NCBI GenBank assembly: GCA_963556495.2
Contig: OY747717.1
Location: forward strand, 1,126,001 to 1,190,000
DNA: 64,000 nt
Source: Valencia hispanica
Taxonomy: Eukaryota; Chordata; Actinopteri; Cyprinodontiformes; Valenciidae
Reading direction: 5' to 3'
The notes beneath the pieces were generated by a model. That model saw nothing but the letters and a program-made list of their open reading frames with translations. It ran no database searches and was not told where the DNA came from. Each line of letters begins with the position of its first letter. Position 1 is the first letter of the stretch. Of the stretch, positions 58,226 through 64,000 are shown piece after piece. The position numbers and the translations under genes are program-made.

Positions 58226-60038
58226 TAGTCCTCTCGGAGAGTCGGAACTGCTCGAGAACTGGCCTTAGCCCATAAAAAATGTTCTTTTAAAGATTAATAT
58301 AGAAAATATATGTATCTGTTTTTTCTGAATGCCATTATTAACTTCAGTCCTCATACATAAAAATAGTTATGCATTTTTTGATTTTCTAACAATTTATGTG
58401 CCAAATTTTAACAACTAAATTCTTTCCTTTTTTCTTTTTTTGATCCCACATAGACATTCAGGAATTTTAGACTCTTGGCTGTCTAAAGCTGCCTCTGATC
58501 AGTATAATAACTATCAGTGTAAAAATTAAATCTGAGGGGATTTTAACAGCAGGAAATGGGAAAATAAAAATCAGAATGCAGCGGTTGTGAGTTCAGGAAG
58601 TGTTGCAGAGCACAGATTGCTTAAAGATCCAACCCAGAGTTCAAAACCTGCTATAATATATTTTATGCAATTTGCATCATCACAGCAAAAAATATGCAAA
58701 CAAAAAACGACCCAGTGGCTCTGTAGGGTTACATCAAGTTAAAAGCAACCAAGATTTAAACATGAATAATGTTAAAAACCTTCAGAAGGAAGCGTCGCTC
58801 CAGACTTCTGACTGGGTTAAAGGAACCGAGGACTGGATCTAGAGGATTTCTTAGACTGTACTTTTGGAGAACTCATCGCTTCTGACTGTGTTTGCAGAAG
58901 GAGAGGCGGCTTCTGGAGAACCGCCGTTTGGATCTGGACATCTGCAAGGCCCGGCTGAAGAAGGCCAAGCTGGCCGAAGCCAAAGCAGCGGTGAGACGGA
59001 GCGAACGTTCAGGTTTCCCTCTGCAGAGTCTCTCCCTTCCTCCATTATCGCACTAAACACAATAAAAACAACAGTAGTTGTACTGGTTCCCACCACTGTC
59101 CTCCTTTTTAAATAACGATAAAAAAATCCTTATCACACCAAAAAACCATCTTCCTTTAACTCTCCTGTGTTTCGAGCCTCAGGGTCAAACTTGACTCTGA
59201 CCTGACTGTAGTTCCACAAATAAACGGAACCGTTTAGTCCCTGTTTTTCTCCACTCTGCCGGTGAAACACGACCAAAACTAAAGACCTCACCTGGAATCA
59301 GTCATTCATGCTTTCATCGCCTCTAGATTAGATTAGGCCAGTTTTGTAAAACAAGATGAACTTTGGTTCAGATTTGGCCTTTTAGGTTTGTTGGTTTTTC
59401 ACTATTTTATTTTAATTTAATCACATTTATGAATTTGATGTAATTTAAGTTGTGTCACAGGTTCAAACCAACCAGATCTGGTTGGTAAGTTTTTTGTTTT
59501 GTTTTTTTTCTTTAAAAATTTCTCTAACTTATTGTTTTATTCTGCTGTGCTGAGGATTTGCAAAGCGTCCTGAAAGGTGCTTCAATATTAAATTTATTAC
59601 ATTGAATATTTAATAATTATATACAATTTTAACACATACTGGAGTAAAAAAAAAATCCCTTATCATTTATTAATTAAATTTCTTACTGTTTAATTTGAAT
59701 TAATACCAGTAAATGTAAGAATTTATAGGATTTATATGATGTTTGGACATTTTTTGCATTCAGCAGGTTAAACCCTCCTGATCCAAAATGTTTGCAAGTA
59801 TTAGTGAATTTTACGTCTGATACCGAGGATGTCCACTAGAGGGCGGTATAAAGCAGCCCATTTATCAGCTGCCGTCTTCTGCTCTGATTCTTTGCTTTCT
59901 GTAGTTTTTATGTGACTTCTCTAGAAGCTGAAGCTACTCGGGGTGCCAACACTTTCTCCTTCTGTCTCTCCTCAGGCGACTCCGGACTTCCAGGAGACGA
60001 GGCCGAGGAACTACGTTCTGTCTGCCAGCGCATCCGCG
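44752..60038 (+). CDS. sh3glb2: Endophilin-B2 (SH3GLB2), N-terminal part, exons 1-6
   Basis: Membrane-curving BAR-domain protein of the endophilin B family, acting at intracellular membranes. Six exons join in frame: 44752-44814, 46470-46611, 50340-50468, 50562-50695, 58898-58990 and 59976-60038 (208 codons). The N-terminal helix MDFNVKKLASDAGVFFTRAV is followed by FTEEKLGQAEKTELD, the start of the BAR coiled coil. Exon 6 encodes ATPDFQETRPRNYVLSASAS, a segment I associate with SH3GLB2 rather than SH3GLB1; conserved neighbours support that. The rest of the BAR domain and the SH3 domain (family about 395-400 residues) lie beyond the window. Fish can have a and b copies, and which one this is cannot be told here. 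Confidence 0.94.
45496..45960 (-). mobile_element. L2-type LINE 3' tail, interrupted by a fold-back element
   Basis: Complement of an L2 tail (GCAAATTTATTTGTATAGCA, ATTCAAGGTGCTTT). A second AAACTCAAATTCAAGGTGCT phrase at 45673 suggests duplication or two tails. The fold-back at 45709-45919 splits it. Confidence 0.6.
45709..45919. mobile_element. Fold-back MITE with 56-bp near-perfect arms
   Basis: Left arm from 45748 (GCTTCAAATCGTAACAAGTA and on) is the inverse of the right arm ending at 45881, with about one mismatch over 56 bp and a short loop. Outer parts GTAGCTCCAACT and AGTTGGAGCTAC also pair. No coding capacity. It lies in sh3glb2 intron 1. Confidence 0.88.
46470..46611 (+). CDS. sh3glb2: sh3glb2 exon 2
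   Basis: Encodes FTEEKLGQAEKTELDPHLEN, then LLTKADATKNWTEKILKQTE and VLLQPNP. Acceptor TCTCAG, donor GTAAGT, one base into Ser69. Confidence 0.96.
46808..47536. mobile_element. PIF-Harbinger-type non-autonomous element with TTA duplication
   Basis: Inverted ends AGGTCTTTGCCCACCGGG and complement of AGGTCTTTCCACACGGGG, flanked by TTA on both sides (46805-46807 and 47537-47539), the 3-bp target preference of PIF-Harbinger. A short frame MDSTSSDNDIVLIMMEEDKK followed by KRRKERVGY near 46955 looks like a transposase N-terminus; the rest is deleted. Confidence 0.75.
47540..48780. other. sh3glb2: sh3glb2 intron 2, no recognised gene
   Basis: Mixed intron sequence with GTACG-rich patches (near 47580 and 48500) that may be ends of an old transposon. 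No coding signal. Confidence 0.4.
48780..49310. repeat. GGACTCGGACTCGACT-type fish repeat with inverted ends
   Basis: Left GTCCTGGACTCGGACTCGAC and right GACTCGGCTTGGACTCGAAC flank A/T-rich sequence. The repeated GACTCG words with inverse-looking ends suggest a DNA transposon remnant; class unknown. Confidence 0.45.
49430..49445 (-). promoter_or_regulatory. CTCF-like motif
   Basis: Minus strand CCAACAGGTGGCGCTA resembles the CTCF core; in sh3glb2 intron 2. Confidence 0.35.
50340..50468 (+). CDS. sh3glb2: sh3glb2 exon 3
   Basis: Encodes TRIEEFIYDKLDKKLPSRTT, then NAELLGQYMLDAAKEFGAET and PY. Acceptor TTCCAG, donor GTGAGC. Confidence 0.96.
50562..50695 (+). CDS. sh3glb2: sh3glb2 exon 4
   Basis: Encodes TTLITVGEYQKKLGGAEREF, then LHTSAVTFLSPLRNFLEGDW and RTIS. 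Acceptor CTGCAG, donor GTGAGT, phase 0. Followed by the 8.2-kb intron that holds the 52-bp array. Confidence 0.96.
51016..57637. repeat. sh3glb2: 52-bp satellite-like array, about 127 copies
   Basis: Unit of 52 bp: GATGCATGCTGCATTTATAG, CCACTTTTTTAATAGAAAAT and ACAGTTTTTAAA. Variants: TTTTTAAATATA, TTCTAATAG, TTTATAAAG, GATGCGTG. A five-unit (260-bp) block is repeated identically at 55361, 55621, 56401 and 56661. It fills most of sh3glb2 intron 4, starts about 320 bp after exon 4 and has stops in all frames. Confidence 0.98.
57640..58897. other. sh3glb2: sh3glb2 intron 4, right flank
   Basis: A/T-rich intron with a (ATT)n run at 58193-58225. No gene or recognised transposon. Confidence 0.5.
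58193..58225. repeat. (ATT)n microsatellite
   Basis: About 11 tandem ATT units. Confidence 0.95.
58898..58990 (+). CDS. sh3glb2: sh3glb2 exon 5
   Basis: Encodes KERRLLENRRLDLDICKARL, then KKAKLAEAKAA, the charged BAR helix 2. Acceptor TTGCAG, donor GTGAGA. Confidence 0.95.
59976..60038 (+). CDS. sh3glb2: sh3glb2 exon 6
   Basis: Encodes the 21 residues ATPDFQETRPRNYVLSASAS plus A, in phase 0 at both ends, so it could be included or skipped without a frame change. Acceptor CTCAG, donor GTAAGA. Confidence 0.92.
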
Positions 60039-60346
60039 GTAAGAGCTCCAGAGATAAACTGCACACGGGTCAGAGAGCCAGTCTGAATGGATCCCTGATC
60101 CAGACACAATCTGGATAATTCCTGACTGGTTGATGGGATCTAGGAGGAAGCCGAGGTTAAACTCAGTCTGACTCCCAGTATCACTAACGGATCTACTGGT
60201 GCTGGTTCCCAGTCCTCGTCTCCACTAACCCTTCTCATTCCTGATGCTTCCTGCCTAATTCCAACTGTTAGATGACACCAACAGGAGTTTCTGCAGATGG
60301 ATTTTAATTATCGGTCACATCGACGACCTGCAGGCCTGGAGAAATA

Positions 60347-60391
60347 AATCCCTGAAATAGAAGTTTTATTTATACTTCTATTTCAGGGATT
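60347..60391. repeat. Perfect 18-bp inverted repeat (hairpin)
   Basis: AATCCCTGAAATAGAAGT at 60347-60364 and its exact complement at 60374-60391, separated by 9 nt. In sh3glb2 intron 6. Could be a cruciform-prone relic or a transposon centre. Confidence 0.9.
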
Positions 60392-61920
60392 AAACAATCA
60401 CCATTTGTTGGTGCTGGAAACCAAAGGAAACCACTAAAACAAGGCGCTCAACTGGGAGAACACCACATTCACAGTTTGAGCAAGAATGGCCCGTCTTAAA
60501 GCGCATCAACACGTCTACATCGGCACAGAAGAAGAGAAAACAGAAGAGATTCCAACCGAAAACAAAAAACAATAAACCGCTTGGAATTCCAGCGAAAAAC
60601 CGATATGGATCCAATGCAACCGGGGGGGGGGGGCGATACCAGCCAAGGTCGCCAACCACATGAAGAAAGCGAGAACTCACCCAGCAAGAGTTCTAATAAT
60701 TCATGATGGTTCAATAAATGGCATCGACACGTGTTTTCAGTTGCCCCAGTGGTTGGTGTTAGATTAGATCAACTTTGTGTGTTTTAGCTGTTTATCAAAG
60801 AGCTGAGTGATTCCCAATGTTACCAAACGAAGCCATAAATCCAGTCCTTTCCAGGGAACTTCCTGGTTTTCCTCTAAGGACGTTCCAGCTCTCAGATCTA
60901 CGTCGGATAAATCAGATCCAGGTGGGACGTGCCGTGGAAGAAAACTATCCTCCTCGTCCATCGAGGCTGAGGCTGCAGTCCGTTGGGCTCTTTTTGATAT
61001 TTAATAAGCAGATCGGTCAGAATTAGCAGAGACACAGATCTGGGTCAAGCTCGAACTCGTCTACATCTTCCCAATCCGCCATCTTGACTTCTCCTCCCAC
61101 AAGGTTAATAAAAACGCTTCACACTGTGGAGTAAACGGGAAAAGAGGTCAGAGGGCGTCCTGCTCAGATCTGCTCCTCCTAATCATCTCTACATGACATA
61201 TTCCCTCGATGCATTCACTAACACCTAAATAATCAGTTAATTCACGTTGCTTTGAAATATTCCCATCACAGACGCCATGGTTCTGGTTTCCCCCTGAAGA
61301 ACCAGGCGGTTCTGGTTCAGAATCTCACAGGGTTCTGGTTCTCTGGTGAGAACATCAGGATTCTTCTCTGAAACCCAGTCGATAACTCGTCACCAAAATA
61401 AAACCAAATTCAGGGTCCATCGGAGGACAAGTAAGTACACCCCGACTGCTCCTACAGGAGGCAGAAAGGAAATTAGCAGCCGTCCGGATCATCTGATCGG
61501 GATCGGTGGGAACAACTCCAGAGCTAAAAGTGATGAAAGGATCCCATAGGAGGAATGATTAGAGGAAGAAGTTTGGTAACTTGAACAGAACCCTCTAGAA
61601 CTCTCTGATGTTCAGGTTGGAGTTTTATTTTTGCCCGAATCTGCCAACAGTCGTTCTGATTCTCCATTTTGTGTTTCTCTGTGACGGATCCGGCTTCAGA
61701 GCAGCTGGGAAAGCTGGGAGGTGGAGACGGATCCGGGCGCGTCGGAGCAGAGGAAGGTTGGACCGATAACTAGACTAGAGCCGTGTCCCGTAGCGCTGTC
61801 TGTGGTGGTAGAACAGCAGGTCCGAGTCTCCGCCCCTTTAACCTCGTCACGAAGCCCGGAGATGTGAAGATCAGCACCTCTTAACGAGGTTCAGACTCAG
61901 TCGGGCTGTTTGGAGAGACA
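60392..61920. other. sh3glb2: sh3glb2 intron 6, no certain exon
   Basis: Contains an 11-G run near 60621-60631 and ordinary intron sequence. The next expected coding segment (AEQELRVAQ-like) was not found here or up to 64000, so exon 7 is probably off the window. Confidence 0.5.
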
Positions 61921-62240
61921 AAAAAACCAAACGGCTAAAGCTAAGGAGGTGGATTAGCAGAGCTAGCTAACAGCTAAAGGAGTCATCCAGGACGTGTTGC
62001 TGAGGAAAATCGTCTCTGCTGCCTGGATGTTGAGCTGTTAGCATCTCAGGATGGTCATGAGACTTCCATACAGCAACAGTCTTCAGTCAGAAGCCTCTAA
62101 GATTTGTTGGAAGATTGACTGCTACTGGAGATCCCTCCTGCCCACAGCGTCACCTTCCACAATCACATTTAGTTTCCCTTCATGATAAATAAAGAATTTC
62201 TTAACTAAATTGAGTTGAATTTGAATCAAGTTGAATCAGC
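61920..62240 (+). mobile_element. LINE-derived 3' segment
   Basis: Shares GGATTAGCAGAGCTAGCTAA, CTGCTGCCTGGATGTTGAGC and CAGCAACAGTCTTCAGTCAG with 10600-10860. Ends in AAATAAAGAATTTCTTAACT and a GAATTTGAAT-type tail. Confidence 0.65.
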
Positions 62241-62296
62241 CTTAATACAGGGAATCAGGCTCAGATTCTGCAGACAAAGCCATCATTTTTATTCCT

Positions 62297-62560
62297 GAGA
62301 GTTTAAATGAAGCCAGCTGGACTTTTCTTGTTGTCTTGAAAACGTTTCGTCTCTCATCAAAGAGGCTTCTTCACTTCTTAGAACTGGATTGGGAGCAGAT
62401 TAAGGCTCACTAATGGGGCTATGGTTATACCTAACCCGGCTATCAGGGTAACGTAAGCTTCTAAGCACTAAGCAATCTTGGTATTCAAGACAACAAGAAA
62501 AGTCCAGTTGCTGCCTTCATTTAAACTCTCAGGAACGTTATGTCCTGGATGACTGAGAAT
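62297..62560. mobile_element. Fold-back repeat, copy 2
   Basis: Arms from 62297 (GAGTTTAAATGAAGCCAGCT, GGACTTTTCTTGTTGTCTTG) and inverted near 62480-62533 (CAAGACAACAAGAAAAGTCC, TTCATTTAAACTCTCAGG). Related to 26708-26955, with better-preserved arms. Confidence 0.7.
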
Positions 62561-62575
62561 CTACACCAACATAAT

Positions 62576-63300
62576 TTCTATCATTTCACCTTTTTCCAAG
62601 TGATACTGTTGTTCCTAGCTCTTGAACACAGGGGGGCGCTGTAATCCACTTCCATCAGTTGTAAACAACATGTGCAGAATATAGGTGAAAGTTTCTCCTC
62701 CAGCAGCTGCAGCTCAGGACTTTCTGACTCTGATTCAGCTTCTGCTCCTGTTCTCCTCCGGATCATTAGAGGAACGTCTGAACCGTAGCTAAACGTGACG
62801 AATCCTGCAGTTCATCCCCTCATATTACTGGAAAAACATCAGGGATGAAAACATCAGGGATGAAAACATCCAGCCCCTGTCGTTGTTACAGCAGCACAAG
62901 TTTTTACTGTAAATATTCTGATCCCCACATAAAGACATGAAGCCATTCCTGATCAGAGGTTTCTATTCACTCATTTATCAAGGCTCTCATCTTCATTTGG
63001 GGGGGATTATGATTCATTCTTTGTTTGGGGAGAAAATATAAAACTTTAATGTTCAGACTTCAGAGTGAAAACACAAGTGGGTCTGATATATTCATACACC
63101 CCCACAGAACTGAGATTAGGATGGGGAGCCATTTGTAAAGTACCACAGTCAAAAAGTAACAGCAAAAATGTTTATTTAGCCTGTTATAAAAGAAAAAATG
63201 GGCTTTAATTTTTCAGTCATATTTGCATCTGTGTTATATTTATTCATTTATAAATGCCAAAGTTTATAGCTAAACATTTAGTTAGCAAGCTAAATATTTA
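62576..63300. other. Unassigned intron sequence
   Basis: No gene or transposon that I can name. Minor tandem AAAACATCAGGGATG twice near 62831-62862. Confidence 0.4.
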
Positions 63301-63308
63301 GCTAACAA

Positions 63309-64000
63309 GGCAGTTTTATTAGTATAACACACAAAGTGATTCAAGGTGCTTTACATGATTAAGGGATAAAATAAAAACAGCAATAAAGCACAAAAAACAT
63401 GATATATGAAAGCATGACTCTAAGGCATCTCTAAACAGGAACGTTTTTAGTTGTGATTTAAAAGAACTCCGTGTTTCAGCAGCTTTGCAGTTTTCTGGAA
63501 GTTTGTTCCAGATTAGAGGAGCGTAGAAACTGAAAGCTGCTTCTCCATGTTTGGTTCTGATTCTAGGGATGTTGAGTCGACTGGAATTAGAGGACCTGAT
63601 TGGTCTGGTGGGGGGTTGCTATAGTAACAGTAGATCTTCAACATACTTTGGTGCTAAACCATGTAATGATTTATAAACTAGTAAAAGTATTTAGAAGTCT
63701 ATTCACTGAGCTACAGGGAGCCAGTGTATTAACTGAAGCTGTGTGCTGACTGTTGATCGTTCCTCTTTAGGTCCAACAGTAATTACTTCTGTTTTGTTTC
63801 TGTTCAGCTGGAGAAAGTTATGACACATCCACACATTTATTTGATCGATGCATTTACTTAGGGTTTGGATAGCTTCAAAATCACCTGGTGACATCGTAAT
63901 GTAGAGCTGAGTATCATCTGCATAGTTATGGTAGCTAATCTTATTGGTTGTAATAATCTGGGCTAGTGGGAGCATGTAGATATTAAATAAGAGGGGCCCC
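63309..64000 (-). mobile_element. L2-type LINE 3' half, open at the right edge
   Basis: Minus strand, from the window edge: [20 protein letters not shown], then [20 protein letters not shown] (catalytic YADD), [17 protein letters not shown], and then a 3' UTR and tail to 63309. Compared with 43125-44160, a middle piece is deleted near 63727. Confidence 0.75.

Noticed and set aside
61699..61755. Possible sh3glb2 exon 7 reading SSWESWEVETDPGASEQRK
   Set aside because: In frame after exon 6 with an AG in front, but the donor GTTGGA is poor, the pyrimidine tract is weak, and it does not match the expected LWNDEVDKAEQEL-like continuation.
1..64000. tRNA, rRNA or known small RNA genes
   Set aside because: None recognised on either strand by eye; a covariance-model search would be needed to exclude short ones.

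Overview
The window is vertebrate nuclear DNA, almost certainly from a ray-finned (teleost) fish. The genes are split into short exons by GT-AG introns, the three gene neighbours belong to the vertebrate ZER1/TBC1D13/SH3GLB2 neighbourhood (human 9q34), and the repeats are typical fish families: L2- and L1/Tx1-type LINEs, Tc1-like elements, Tol2-like and Charlie-like hAT elements, and PIF-Harbinger. The background is rich in AGAACC/GGTTCT words. I cannot name the species. A percomorph such as a killifish or livebearer is a guess.

Three real protein genes were reconstructed exon by exon from splice signals, reading frame and remembered protein families. (1) tbc1d13, minus strand, exons 1-9 at 9986..4792 (306 codons), a Rab GTPase-activating protein. 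Its last exons lie off the left edge, beyond a 3.9-kb minisatellite. (2) zer1, minus strand, complete: 15 coding exons at 31989..14279 (784 codons) plus a non-coding first exon near 34.33-34.45 kb. It is a leucine-rich/armadillo substrate receptor of a CUL2 ubiquitin ligase. (3) sh3glb2 (endophilin B2), plus strand, exons 1-6 from 44752 to 60038 (208 codons). The rest of the BAR domain and the SH3 domain lie off the right edge. zer1 and sh3glb2 are divergent and about 10 kb apart; tbc1d13 lies 1.5 kb downstream of the proposed zer1 3' end on the same strand.

Layout: 1-3.88 kb, 20/21-bp minisatellite in a tbc1d13 intron; 4.8-10.1 kb, tbc1d13 with a 55-60-bp minisatellite touching the exon 5 acceptor, a Tc1/mariner-type element and a four-copy CRE repeat in intron 1; 10.4-11.0 kb, LINE fragment; 11.7-14.3 kb, proposed zer1 3' UTR; 14.3-34.4 kb, zer1 with many nested transposons, a GGAT array (18.76-20.07 kb), a 19-bp array touching exon 11 (20.78-22.28 kb) and a degenerate TTTTATCC-rich intron; 35-44 kb, a deeply nested transposon block; 44.16-44.58 kb, a 20-bp array just upstream of sh3glb2; 44.75-64 kb, sh3glb2 with a 6.6-kb array of a 52-bp unit (51.0-57.6 kb) and more transposon remnants.

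The three proteins act in different processes (Rab inactivation, N-degron ubiquitination, membrane curvature), and nothing here shows that they work together. The most notable feature is how tandem arrays sit at functional sites: two form or abut 3' splice sites, one repeats a perfect CRE four times at 44-bp spacing, one places 20 CATTCC motifs just upstream of sh3glb2, and one is a run of five potential 5' splice sites at 11-bp spacing upstream of zer1.
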